A stretch of DNA of 64,000 nucleotides from 20CM-2-65-7 sp963830455 (GCA_963830455.1 CAWHMT010000004.1:248001-312000); one strand, 5' to 3'; shown: positions 35,079 to 43,753, counted from the first letter of the stretch. Program-made: numbers and translations. Notes: a model not told the origin generated them from the letters alone.

Positions 35079-35135
35079 CTATCCCCCGTGACCCGAGTGA
35101 CCGTGGTGATGCCGGTGATGCGTCGTGCGCGTCAT
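35079..35135 (-). CDS. hisL: his operon leader peptide
   Basis: An 18-residue ORF, MTRTTHHRHHHGHSGHGG, with seven histidines, five of them in HH-R-HHH. Its stop is TAG at 35081-35079. It is upstream of an intrinsic terminator and hisG on the same strand. Stalling of ribosomes on the His codons when charged tRNA-His is scarce would favour an antiterminator and let transcription enter hisG. No Shine-Dalgarno is visible, and the predicted transcript start falls at or next to the ATG, so translation may be leaderless. Confidence 0.85.
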   Translation of the reverse strand: MTRTTHHRHHHGHSGHGG

Positions 35136-35142
35136 AGTAGGT

Positions 35143-35171
35143 GATCTAGCTGGCTGATGAGAACGTGTCAA
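35143..35171 (-). promoter_or_regulatory. predicted his operon promoter
   Basis: A perfect TTGACA (35171-35166), a 17-bp spacer and TAGATC (35148-35143, a weak -10) precede the leader ORF. With a 7-nt discriminator the start of transcription coincides with the leader ATG at 35135. Confidence 0.6.
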
Positions 35172-35281
35172 GCAGCTAATTGCGCTCGCGCTCCACGGCG
35201 GCAATCGCCCGATCGAGCCCTGCTGACGCCGGATCCGTGGCCTGCTGCCGGAGCCCGCGCAGTGCCGCAAGGTGAGCCGCG
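35172..35281. other. intergenic stretch between the his promoter and the lipoprotein gene
   Basis: Together with the leader region this makes a 324-bp gap without a long gene. In this part I see no RNA gene or hairpin. One minus-strand frame ends in a protein-like stretch (AALRGLRQQATDP ... AIAAVERERN, stop at 35178-35176), but it has no good start codon and runs back into the lipoprotein gene out of frame, so I do not call it. Confidence 0.4.
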
Positions 35282-36757
35282 TCAAGGGGCGTTGGCGATG
35301 TAGAACTCGTAAGGAGCGGTAGCCGCTTCGACACCCGCGAACTGACCGACTCGAATGCGAAGAGAGCCAGTTGCCGGTATAGTGATCGCTATGCCCTGAA
35401 TGAAATCCCGCGCTTGCTCGGTGAACGTTCGGCCCAGTAACTCACCGTTCGGCCCGATCACCTCCAGCGCCATGTAGACGCCCTCCGGAATCGGATTGGC
35501 CACCAGGCGGAACCAAACGACGAGATGATCGTCAGGTGTCCCGACGAGCGTAAACTCGTCGATGTCGCCCCCAGGTTCGATCAACTCGTTAGAAACCGTA
35601 TCACCTACCTGGACCGTCGCGGACCCGTGCTCTGGGCGACGGTCAATGCGGTACAGCATGAATCGGTAGGGTCCCGTGTCGGCGACCGCCCACGGCAGCC
35701 CCGTCGGGGCCTGGACGCGGATCTTGTACGTCCCCGTGTCGGTGAGCTGGAAGGGGCCGGTGCCATGGTGGAAGAGCGCCGTATCGTCATCAGCATCGAC
35801 CCGGCCTTTCATCGCTTCGTTGGATCCCGGCGGTACCACTTGAATGACGAAGTGTCGACCGCTCTCCAGAAACGCATTGAACTCGGCACCGACGGTATCC
35901 TGGAATGTGAACTCGTCGACGTCGTTCGGATAATCGATGCGTTCTCCCAAGTACGGGGCGTTTGCGACCAGAGCGGGCGGGAGATGCTCGGGTTGGCGGC
36001 GCACAACATGCGTCCAAAACCTGTAGGCACCCCGATGTCGCGGCCGATTGTAGGTGGCCTCGCCACGCACGACGAAGCGGTAGTCCTTCGTGCCAGGGAG
36101 TCTCAGTGGTCCACTCGTGAATAGTGGATCGGCTCCAGCTCCTCGAGCATACCCCAGCCACATGATTGTATCAGGGTCTTCAACGAAGAGGATCAGGCCA
36201 CCGGAAGACGCTCCGCCGAGCGACTCAATGATCGCTGTGACGGTCTGACCGGAATCGCCGTGGGCGTAGAAGACGTCCGCATCCACTACTGGGTCGATGC
36301 CTTCGCCGGTGACGGTATCTCCTAAGGCGAGCTGGCTGTCGGCGGACTCGGGCCGGCGATTCACCGGAAAAACTTTGAACTGATACCGCGCGGTTCGCGA
36401 GCCGAATACGTGGACGCTGATCAGCTCCACGCCACCATTCGGCGTGACGCACGGCGGTGTCGGGTTTTCTTCGAGCGGCACCGTTCCCGGACTAGCCTGA
36501 ACGCCAACGGCGCAACGTCGTCCGACGGAGTCTTCCACCGACAGAACCACGAAACCTTCGAAGGACTTGAGAAACACCGCGTACTCGCCATCAGCCGCGG
36601 CTTCGAATGAGTAGCGGCGAGCGACGCTGTCGGTAATTTGGTCGTCGATTACCTGGTCGATCGGCACGCGCTCGCCCCGCCCGCGAGGTTCGAACGGCGA
36701 ATCCCCACACGCCGCCAGGCTGACAACCAAGATGACTGCTTTACGTCGTGCTACCAT
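35282..36757 (-). CDS. lipoprotein with four PPC-like repeats
   Basis: A 491-residue protein with a lipoprotein signal (VVSLAAC, Cys at residue 17). The mature part holds about four repeats of 110-120 residues marked by LGDTVTGEGID-type openings, DVDEFTF-type strands and a RRPE turn (for example RRPESADSQLALGDTVTGEG and RRPEHGSATVQVGDTVSNEL). These resemble bacterial pre-peptidase/PPC beta-sandwich domains. No catalytic motif is visible; it may bind ligand or act as a structural surface protein. It overlaps the GGT gene by 7 bp. A longer paralogue lies at 39667-42231. Confidence 0.75.
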   Translation of the reverse strand: MVARRKAVILVVSLAACGDSPFEPRGRGERVPIDQVIDDQITDSVARRYSFEAAADGEYAVFLKSFEGFVVLSVEDSVGRRCAVGVQASPGTVPLEENPTPPCVTPNGGVELISVHVFGSRTARYQFKVFPVNRRPESADSQLALGDTVTGEGIDPVVDADVFYAHGDSGQTVTAIIESLGGASSGGLILFVEDPDTIMWLGYARGAGADPLFTSGPLRLPGTKDYRFVVRGEATYNRPRHRGAYRFWTHVVRRQPEHLPPALVANAPYLGERIDYPNDVDEFTFQDTVGAEFNAFLESGRHFVIQVVPPGSNEAMKGRVDADDDTALFHHGTGPFQLTDTGTYKIRVQAPTGLPWAVADTGPYRFMLYRIDRRPEHGSATVQVGDTVSNELIEPGGDIDEFTLVGTPDDHLVVWFRLVANPIPEGVYMALEVIGPNGELLGRTFTEQARDFIQGIAITIPATGSLRIRVGQFAGVEAATAPYEFYIANAP

Positions 36758-38589
36758 GCTATACCGTAATCCTCACCATGATTTGACGACCCGCCCCAGA
36801 ACGACCCGTGCTTCCAGTCGAAGAAGATCGCGTTGATCGGGCCTGAGGTCCGATCGTCGAAGTCGAGGCGGTAGCCCATCGACCGCAGCTCGTGCCGAAT
36901 CCAGGTCGGCGTGTCGTCTCGCAGCGTGAGCCGGCCCGGCTCGGTCTTATGATCGCCGAACGAGTTGCGCATCTGATAGCTCGTGATGTTCGCCGCTTCG
37001 ACTGCCTCCTGCACGGTCATCCCGAACTCGACGACGTTCAGGAAGAACTGCAGCAGGTTCTGATCCTGCGTGTCCCCACCCTGCACCGCGAACGCGAGGA
37101 ACGGCTTGCCGTCCTTGAGCGCGAGACTCGGCGTCAGCGTGACGCGCGGGCGCTGGCCCGGGCGGATCACATTGAACGGGTTGTCGGTCGAATCGACGAC
37201 GAACTGTTGCGCACGCTGGCTCACGCCGATTCCCGTCCGGCCGGCGATCACCGCCGGGATCCAACCACCCGACGGCGTGATCGACACGACCCAGCCCGAG
37301 CTGTCCGCCGCCTCGATCGACGTGGTGCCGCGGGTGAACGCTTCGTCGAATGCTTCCTCTTCTTCCTGCGAAGTGGTGGTCGCGGGCTGCGAGGTCCAGC
37401 GCTGGAGCAGCGGCAGGTAAGGATTGGTGCCGCCCTGGAAGGGATATGGATCGCCCGGCTTGATGTCGGGATCGTTCCGCTCCGGCTTGATCAGCTGCGC
37501 GCGCTGGCGGGCGTACTCCTTCGACAGCAGGCCACGAATCGGCTCCTCAGGCGGGAACGCGGGATCGCCGTAATAAAAATCGCGGTCCGCGAACGCGAGG
37601 TTCATGGTCTGGTACAGCGTGTGGATGTAGCGCGTGCTGTTGTAGCCCATCGACTTGAGATCGAAGGTCTCGAGGATGTTCAGCGCCTGGAGCAGCGCCG
37701 GCCCCTGCGACCATGGCTGCAGCTTGTAGACGTCGATGCCGCGATACGACGTCATGACCGGCTCTTCGGTCTTGACGCGCCAGTTCGCGAGATCGGCGAG
37801 CGTGATGAGGCCGCCTTCCTCCTGCAGTCCCCGCACGAATTCCTGGGCGATATCCCCCCGATAGAACCGTTCGTACGCGGCCATGATCGCATCGCGCCGG
37901 CTCTTGCCGCGACGCAATGCCTGCTGCTCGGCCTCGACCAGCTTGCGCAGCGTCGCGGCGAGATCGGCCTGGCGGAAGATTTCGCCTGCCTCAGGGGCTT
38001 CGCGCGCCTCCCCGGCATGCGGCAACATGACAGCGCGCGAATAGCGCCATTGCTTAAGCCAGCGCTTCTGGCGTTCGATCGAGTTCGCGGTCTCCGCATC
38101 GATGGGATAGCCGTCCGCCATCCGAATCGCCGGCTCGAGCACGTCGCGCAGACTGAGCTTGCCGTAGTCGGCGAGCATGATCATGAGCCCGCCGGGAGTG
38201 CCGGGCGTGATGGCCGAGAGCGGGCCGTACTCGGGCGGAAACCGCATGCCTTTGGAGCGGTAGAAGTCCGCGGTGGCGCCCGTCGGGGCGACGCCGAGCG
38301 CGTTGATCGCGATGACCTTCTTGGTTTGGGGGTTATAGATCAGCGCCTGAGTCTCGCCGCCCCATGACAGGACGTCCCACATCGTCGTCACCGCCGCGAG
38401 CATCGCGCAGGCCGCGTCGACGGCGTTGCCGCCTTTCTGGAACATCATGGCACCCGCAGTCGCACCCAGCGGCTTGCCGGTGATCGCCACCCAATGGCGG
38501 CCGTGCAAGGCCGGTTTCTGGGTACGCTGTGCCATCAGGGTGGTCGGAAGAATGCAGAGCGCGATCAACAGGCAGCGACGGACGGCCAT
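36751..38589 (-). CDS. ggt: gamma-glutamyltranspeptidase
   Basis: A 612-residue Ntn hydrolase with a signal peptide (MAVRRCLLIALCILPTTLMAQ). It has the family N-terminal GGNAVDAACAM and, at about residue 422, GTTSIEAADSSG, where the first Thr after Gly is the autoprocessing nucleophile. The downstream small-subunit motif G-GGWIPAVI lies in place of the usual substrate loop. The family hydrolyses or transfers the gamma-glutamyl group of glutathione in the periplasm. The usual TTH-S is TTS-I here, a modest departure. I start at 38589, with GGAG upstream; longer frames lack a signal peptide. Confidence 0.9.
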   Translation of the reverse strand: MAVRRCLLIALCILPTTLMAQRTQKPALHGRHWVAITGKPLGATAGAMMFQKGGNAVDAACAMLAAVTTMWDVLSWGGETQALIYNPQTKKVIAINALGVAPTGATADFYRSKGMRFPPEYGPLSAITPGTPGGLMIMLADYGKLSLRDVLEPAIRMADGYPIDAETANSIERQKRWLKQWRYSRAVMLPHAGEAREAPEAGEIFRQADLAATLRKLVEAEQQALRRGKSRRDAIMAAYERFYRGDIAQEFVRGLQEEGGLITLADLANWRVKTEEPVMTSYRGIDVYKLQPWSQGPALLQALNILETFDLKSMGYNSTRYIHTLYQTMNLAFADRDFYYGDPAFPPEEPIRGLLSKEYARQRAQLIKPERNDPDIKPGDPYPFQGGTNPYLPLLQRWTSQPATTTSQEEEEAFDEAFTRGTTSIEAADSSGWVVSITPSGGWIPAVIAGRTGIGVSQRAQQFVVDSTDNPFNVIRPGQRPRVTLTPSLALKDGKPFLAFAVQGGDTQDQNLLQFFLNVVEFGMTVQEAVEAANITSYQMRNSFGDHKTEPGRLTLRDDTPTWIRHELRSMGYRLDFDDRTSGPINAIFFDWKHGSFWGGSSNHGEDYGIAW

Positions 38590-38631
38590 CTGTACTCCGA
38601 GAAGGAATCGATTGGAAGCTATCTTACCCTC

Positions 38632-39651
38632 ATGCGCGTGGCCATCGTTCCCCGCACGCGGTCGGGGCGGATCCGCATGATCGCAATCGCCAGCTTCTTG
38701 CCGCTGCTGTTTCTCGTTATCTGGCTCTTCACCGTGCGCATGCCCGGTCCTGCCTTCACCGGCCCGCTTCCGCCGCTCACCCCCAATCAGGAACAGATTC
38801 GCACTGCGCTCGAGCGGCACGTTCGGTTTCTCGCGCATACGATCGGTGTCCGGGGGGACCGAAACTGGACCAACGTGTACCGCGCGGCCGCGTACATCGA
38901 ACGCACGCTCAAGGGGCTGGGCTACCAGGTCGTCTCGCACGAGTTCTCGGCCTACGACCGCGACTATCGCAACATCGAGGCGACGCTCCCTGGCATGAAT
39001 CGCCCGCAGGAAGTCGTGATCCTCGGCGCGCACTACGACAGCGCGGAGGAGGCCCCCGGCGCGGACGACAACGCCAGCGGTGTCGCGGGCGTGCTCGAGC
39101 TGGCGCGTGTGTTTGCCGGCGACCGCCAATCACGTACGGTCCGGTTTGTCTTCTTCCCGAACGAAGAACCGCCGTCGTTTCCGACGGCGAACATGGGCAG
39201 CCGCCATTATGCGACAGCGGCGCGAGCGCAGAACGATCAGATCACGGCGATGCTCTCGATCGAGTCGATCGGCTACTACGACACCGAGAAAGGCAGCCAG
39301 CGCTATCCGTTTCCGCTGAACCTGGCGTATCCCGATGTCGGTGATTTCATCGGCTTCGTCTCGAACCTCAGATCGCGCTCGCTGCTCCATCAGGCCATCA
39401 GCGCGTTTCGCGCGCACGCCACGATGCCGACGCAGGGTGCGGCGGCACCCGCCTGGGTGCCGGGCGTGTGGTGGTCGGATCACTGGTCGTTCTGGCGAGA
39501 GGGGTACCCGGCCATCATGATCACCGACACGGCCCCGTACCGAAACCCGTTCTACCACACGCCAGAGGACACCGCGGACAAGCTCGACTACGCGAGGACG
39601 GCGCGCGTCGTGGATGGACTCACACACGTTGTGCGCGCGATCGCGAACTGA
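38632..39651 (+). CDS. M28 family zinc aminopeptidase, membrane-anchored
   Basis: A 339-residue protein with an N-terminal membrane anchor (about residues 17-37) and an M28 peptidase domain. The zinc ligands and catalytic residues are visible: GAHYDSAEEAPGADDNASG (His, Asp), FFPNEEPP (catalytic and metal Glu), SIESIGYYD, and FYHTPEDTADKL (His). It releases N-terminal amino acids outside the cytoplasm. It is transcribed divergently from the GGT gene across 42 bp, so the two may share regulation as peptide/glutathione scavengers. Confidence 0.92.
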   Translation: MRVAIVPRTRSGRIRMIAIASFLPLLFLVIWLFTVRMPGPAFTGPLPPLTPNQEQIRTALERHVRFLAHTIGVRGDRNWTNVYRAAAYIERTLKGLGYQVVSHEFSAYDRDYRNIEATLPGMNRPQEVVILGAHYDSAEEAPGADDNASGVAGVLELARVFAGDRQSRTVRFVFFPNEEPPSFPTANMGSRHYATAARAQNDQITAMLSIESIGYYDTEKGSQRYPFPLNLAYPDVGDFIGFVSNLRSRSLLHQAISAFRAHATMPTQGAAAPAWVPGVWWSDHWSFWREGYPAIMITDTAPYRNPFYHTPEDTADKLDYARTARVVDGLTHVVRAIAN

Positions 39652-39666
39652 ATTACCGGTCCCCGA

Positions 39667-42231
39667 CTATCTGATCACGAATCGGTAAGCGCCCTGACCG
39701 TCTTTGTCGTTACTGCTTTGGACGCGCACGAGATATGACCCGGTGTGAGGAAGTGGAATTGGGCCCGTCGCAACGTCGCCGACTGGTGCGGGATTGATGG
39801 CCGACACGGTGGCGAGCACCGAGCCGTCCGTCGTATCGATAAACTGCAGCTGCACGCCCGGATACCCAAAGTTCACCGGCAGTGTCAAGAGTACGTTGAC
39901 GGTGTCGCCCGCTGTGCCTAAGAATGTGAACTCATCGACATCACTGATCGGGGCAATCAACTCGGAAACGGTATCTCCGCGCGTTACAGTCGCCGAGACA
40001 CCTTCGGGAGCGCGGTTGATTGCGATCGGGGCGAGGAAATACGTGCCTGGCGCTCCCGCGGAGAGGCAGATGATTCCGCTCGGGCAGGGTCGCGGCGAGT
40101 ACACTCGGATGCCGGCAATACCGGAAGCCGGAAGAAGGAAGCGTCCCGACGATCGCCGTCCGGCGCCGGCGATCGCGTACGCGATGATTTGATCGCTCGT
40201 CGTGTCGTACACCGGCGCCGTCAGGCCACCAGTCCCGTCGGTTGAGAAGAGCACCGCAATCTCTTGATTGGGACTGCCGGTCAGCACGAACTCGTCCACA
40301 TCTTCGAGATCACTGAATGGCTCGGACGTGACTGAATCTCCCACCGTGAGATTGGGCGATACGCTCTCTGGATTCCCCGGGATGCTGACGACCGCAAAGC
40401 GGTAGGCGCCTCGTTCGTAAAGTTCGGCGCCATTGCCAGACAACTCGATCTGGGCGCGATACCAGCCGCTGTTGGGAAGATCGACCCGCTTCGTGCGCTG
40501 CCCGCTGAGCGAGGGGGCCGAGGCCGGTGTCCCGACAAACGCGAGAATCTCGGTACCGACAAGCCCGAGGCTAAAGCCAGGCAGGTTTGGCGAAGCGAGG
40601 CCCTGGAACTGGACGTCGATGTGGCGATCCTTCCGACCGTAAAACACGAAGGTGTCGAAATCGCCGGGCACGTCGAGTCCCTCGGTCGAAATCGTATCCC
40701 CAATCGCTATCGTGTCACCGCGGCTCTCGGGACTTCCACTGATGACGTAGGTCTTGACCACGTAGTTGCCGCGATAGGCGGCTCCCCGACTCTCGGCGCA
40801 GACGCTCACGCGGTGCACGCCCGGGACGAGCGTCAGTAGTCGTCCTTGCGCTGTGAGTCCGGGGACTACGTCGAGCCCACCGCCGCAGCCGGCCGGTGGC
40901 TCCGGCGCGCCAGCTAGGTTCACACCCAGGTTCACGACCCCCTGCGCAACAGCAGGGTCCCGCTCCAGGATGAATTCGACGAGCGTCGTGTCAGCAAGGC
41001 TCATCGCGAATTCGTCGATATCCCCAGGGAGCTCGATCGTTTCAGTCAGGCTATCGCCGGGATTGAGCGTCCCTGACGCAGCCTCGGGCTGCCGGTTGAT
41101 CGGATAGACGAGGAAACGGTAGGGACCGCGATCACCTCCGGGTCCGCCGAGGGCACCGAGGACGACGACTTTGTGCGGGCCCGGTGAAGTAAGCGTGAAG
41201 CGTCCCACGGCATTCATGAACAGACTCGTATCAGCTCCAAAACTCATCACCGAAGCCGGATATCCGCCCACGAGAACCGGCACGTCTAGGTACAGATTAT
41301 CTAGAGCCGCGCCGCTCCGCGCCTGGAAAAACAGATTCACTTCCTGACCAGTCGATCCCGTGAACTGGTACTCGTCGATGTCGCCACTTGGCTTGATCTC
41401 CTCGGTCACGGTATCGCCGAGGATAACCGTGGGACTCGCGATTTCAGGGCCCCGGCGGAAGCGGACGACGGCGAATCGGTACGGCCCTTGATACCTGCGC
41501 TCGTTCGCGAATGGGCTGACGGAGGAAACCGTCGCAAGGTATTGTCCCGACGACGGAAGCGTGAACGCGCCGCTTACCTGATCTGTGAGGACCGGGTCGC
41601 CGCCAGAGCTCCTGGCCCTCCCGATCACCGCGTTCGGGTTTCCCACCTCGATCTCAAGCGCTCCTGTCCCGCTGGCCCCCAGGGCCTGCACCAACGCAAA
41701 AAGAGTGTCTCCCGCCTGTCCGGCGAACGTGAATCGGTCTACGTCGACGATCGTTTCAAGGCTCTCGCCGCTCACGGTGTCACCCAAGGCGAAGGCTGCG
41801 GGGCGATTCTCCGGCGCTATCGCCACGTGATGCACCACAAACCGATACTCGCCTGGCCCTGAGGTTGCCCGCGTGACGTGGATTCTCACATCAGCGGCTT
41901 GCCCCAATGCAAAGACCTCGGTCGCGAGATCGCTAAGAGGACGCTGCTGAGTAGTGGATATGAGTGCGAGATTGCTCGGGGGGACCGTGGCGGCCTCCAC
42001 GGAGAGGATCAGGCCGCCTCCGGACACGAGCTGAAAGAAGACGGCGTAGAACTCCCCCGCCGCGGCGCCAAAGGCGTAGTTCCGCGGCCCATCGGACGCC
42101 CCGAGGCTTCCGGAGATCGTGTCTCCGACCGTGACTCGTATCGGGTCCGCTGCGGATCCCGTGGGGTCACCGGCACAGGCCTGCCAGAGCACAACGGCGA
42201 GCACAGCGACGACGAGGAGACGGCCAAACAT
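39667..42231 (-). CDS. large lipoprotein with seven PPC-like repeats
   Basis: An 854-residue protein beginning at the ATG 42231 with a lipoprotein signal (LAVVLWQAC). Seven repeats of about 115-120 residues follow. Each opens with a GDT(V/I) motif, an acidic (D)VDEF/DIDEY strand and FTG-GD or similar, and closes with an RRPE/SPE-like turn; compare LGDTVSGESLETIVDVDRF, LGDTVTEEIKPSGDIDEY and RGDTVSELIAPISDVDEF. The domain type matches the neighbouring four-repeat lipoprotein (35282-36757) and the metacaspase N-terminus. No catalytic residues are seen; a surface or adhesive role is a guess. Confidence 0.75.
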   Translation of the reverse strand: MFGRLLVVAVLAVVLWQACAGDPTGSAADPIRVTVGDTISGSLGASDGPRNYAFGAAAGEFYAVFFQLVSGGGLILSVEAATVPPSNLALISTTQQRPLSDLATEVFALGQAADVRIHVTRATSGPGEYRFVVHHVAIAPENRPAAFALGDTVSGESLETIVDVDRFTFAGQAGDTLFALVQALGASGTGALEIEVGNPNAVIGRARSSGGDPVLTDQVSGAFTLPSSGQYLATVSSVSPFANERRYQGPYRFAVVRFRRGPEIASPTVILGDTVTEEIKPSGDIDEYQFTGSTGQEVNLFFQARSGAALDNLYLDVPVLVGGYPASVMSFGADTSLFMNAVGRFTLTSPGPHKVVVLGALGGPGGDRGPYRFLVYPINRQPEAASGTLNPGDSLTETIELPGDIDEFAMSLADTTLVEFILERDPAVAQGVVNLGVNLAGAPEPPAGCGGGLDVVPGLTAQGRLLTLVPGVHRVSVCAESRGAAYRGNYVVKTYVISGSPESRGDTIAIGDTISTEGLDVPGDFDTFVFYGRKDRHIDVQFQGLASPNLPGFSLGLVGTEILAFVGTPASAPSLSGQRTKRVDLPNSGWYRAQIELSGNGAELYERGAYRFAVVSIPGNPESVSPNLTVGDSVTSEPFSDLEDVDEFVLTGSPNQEIAVLFSTDGTGGLTAPVYDTTSDQIIAYAIAGAGRRSSGRFLLPASGIAGIRVYSPRPCPSGIICLSAGAPGTYFLAPIAINRAPEGVSATVTRGDTVSELIAPISDVDEFTFLGTAGDTVNVLLTLPVNFGYPGVQLQFIDTTDGSVLATVSAINPAPVGDVATGPIPLPHTGSYLVRVQSSNDKDGQGAYRFVIR

Positions 42232-42317
42232 CGTCAGGGATGATGAGCCCCAAGCCGAGTGGCCGCAACCGGGCATGATGGGTCGCGCACTTGCGGCGTA
42301 GGTTCCTGCGAGTATCG

Positions 42318-42335
42318 TAGATACTAGTGGGAATC
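42318..42335. promoter_or_regulatory. palindromic operator at the TetR start codon
   Basis: The sequence tagatactagtgggaatc overlaps the GTG start of the TetR gene and is nearly identical (16 of 18) to 43367-43384. The core is GATAC...GWATC, and a second half-site agtatc lies 7 bp upstream (42311-42316), forming a perfect agtatc/gatact repeat. Confidence 0.6.
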
Positions 42336-42719
42336 ATTCACCAGCGGCGCAAAGTCGAAACACGGAGCCTCCTGGTCGCGGCCGGCCTCGAGCTGTTCGC
42401 CGAGCGCGGCTTTGAGCTCGTCACGCTGGACGAAGTGGCGCTCGCAGCTGGCTTCACCAAAGGCGCGATCTACCGGCATTTCCCGTCCAAGGGTGCATTC
42501 CTGCTGGCGCTGTTCGAGCAGTACGCCGCGGTCGCCCGCGCGGGCTCGGGCGCCCGGCACGCTCCCTGGTTCATACCGCTCACGCTCCAATTCGCGGCCC
42601 TAGCCGGGCGGGATCCGCTACTCCGGAGGCGTCTGGCGACCGTCCTCTCCGAGGCTCCGGAGGGACCAAACCCCGAAGGCCAACTCCTGAAAGCGCTCGC
42701 TCGCCTATGGCCCGCCTGA
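42327..42719 (+). CDS. short TetR family regulator
   Basis: A 130-residue protein starting at GTG. The N-terminal TetR helix-turn-helix is complete (AAGLELFAERGFELVTLDEV, AAGFTKGAIYRHFPSKGAFLLALFEQY), but the ligand-binding domain is only about 70 residues, where the family usually has 120 or more. The gene overlaps the cyclase-family gene by 13 bp, so it may be a truncated regulator that still dimerises or one that senses through a partner. The operator at its start codon suggests autorepression. Confidence 0.85.
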   Translation: MGIIHQRRKVETRSLLVAAGLELFAERGFELVTLDEVALAAGFTKGAIYRHFPSKGAFLLALFEQYAAVARAGSGARHAPWFIPLTLQFAALAGRDPLLRRRLATVLSEAPEGPNPEGQLLKALARLWPA

Positions 42720-43369
42720 TCGACGTCAGTCACGAGATCGAACACGGGATGGTCACCTACGGCGGCATGCCGGCGCCGGTCATTAGCGACTGGCTCTCGC
42801 GCGACGCCTCCAAGGCCCGTTACACGGCTGGGACCACCTTCCAGATCGGCAAGATCGATCTGCTCGCCAACACGGGGACCTACATTGACGCTCCTTTCCA
42901 CCGGTATGACACGGGTGCCGACATCGCCGGGTACCGGCTGGAGGCAGTGGCGGATCTACCTGGCCTGGTCGTGCGCGCGGAGACCCGAACCGGTAGGGCA
43001 ATCGACCCCGCGGCGTTCGCAGGTCTGGACGTGAAAGGGAAGGCCGTCCTGGTGCACACTGGATGGGACGTCCATTGGCGCACCGACAAGTACTCGGCCG
43101 GGGAGCATCCTTTTCTGACTCGAGCCGCGGCGGAGCATCTCGCGAAGTCCGATGCGGCTCTGGTCGGGATCGACTCCCTCAACATCGACGACGGCAAGGA
43201 CGGCGAACGACCTGCTCACACGATTCTGCTGGGCGCTGGCGTGGCAATCGTGGAGCACATGACCAACCTGGGTGCGCTCCCGGACCGTGGCTTTACGTTC
43301 TTCGCCGTTCCACCCAGAGTGAAGGGGATGGGGAGCTTCCCGGTGCGAGCGTTTGCTCGGGTACAATAG
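42707..43369 (+). CDS. cyclase-family (kynurenine formamidase-like) hydrolase with altered metal motif
   Basis: A 220-residue member of the PF04199 cyclase family, which includes kynurenine formamidase and isatin hydrolase. The usual HTGTHxDAPxH metal motif reads ANTGTYIDAPFHRY (residues about 54-67): the first two His are replaced by Asn and Tyr, while Asp and the last His remain. The later PAHTILL and VEHMTNL segments are conserved. Either the metal site is different or the enzyme belongs to a distinct subfamily. It lies between the TetR gene and ferredoxin; its substrate is unknown. Confidence 0.85.
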   Translation: MARLIDVSHEIEHGMVTYGGMPAPVISDWLSRDASKARYTAGTTFQIGKIDLLANTGTYIDAPFHRYDTGADIAGYRLEAVADLPGLVVRAETRTGRAIDPAAFAGLDVKGKAVLVHTGWDVHWRTDKYSAGEHPFLTRAAAEHLAKSDAALVGIDSLNIDDGKDGERPAHTILLGAGVAIVEHMTNLGALPDRGFTFFAVPPRVKGMGSFPVRAFARVQ

Positions 43370-43384
43370 ATACCAGTGGGTATC
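43367..43384. promoter_or_regulatory. second copy of the TetR-type operator, upstream of fdxA
   Basis: The sequence tagataccagtgggtatc contains the palindrome GATACC-AGTG-GGTATC and begins in the stop codon of the cyclase gene, 97 bp before the ferredoxin ATG. It is the same motif as at 42318-42335, so the short TetR probably controls both itself and the ferredoxin. Confidence 0.6.
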
Positions 43385-43480
43385 TGGGATACTATACGGT
43401 CCCTTGACTGAGGTAAGCGCCCGTCTAGGTTTGCCTTTCGCTTCCTCAAAGCCTCGCGAAAAACGCGCTCAGGAGAAGGA

Positions 43481-43753
43481 ATGCCGTACATCATTGCCGA
43501 GCCGTGCATCAACGTCAAAGACCGTTCCTGCGTTGACGTTTGCCCGGTCGACTGCATCTACGAAGGTCCGGACATGCTCTACATCCACCCGGACGAGTGC
43601 ATCGACTGCGGCGCTTGCGAGCCTGAATGCCCCGTAACCGCGATTTTCCCAGAAGAAGACACACCGCCGCAGTGGAAGGATTACATCGCGAAGAACCGGG
43701 ACATTTTCCAGAGCGAGAACCCGCCCGGCAAGCCGCAGCGCAAGGGCTCATAG
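43481..43753 (+). CDS. fdxA: 7Fe ferredoxin (FdxA type)
   Basis: A 90-residue ferredoxin. Cysteines C9, C17, C21, C25, C40, C43, C46 and C50 match the [3Fe-4S][4Fe-4S] pattern of Azotobacter FdI: C9, C17 and C50 for the 3Fe cluster; C21, C40, C43 and C46 for the 4Fe cluster; C25 is free. The C-terminal tail PPQWKDYIAKN is typical. It is the only ferredoxin in the window; whether it can donate to the benzoyl-CoA reductase is uncertain, since that enzyme normally uses a 2[4Fe-4S] ferredoxin of lower potential. Confidence 0.95.
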   Translation: MPYIIAEPCINVKDRSCVDVCPVDCIYEGPDMLYIHPDECIDCGACEPECPVTAIFPEEDTPPQWKDYIAKNRDIFQSENPPGKPQRKGS

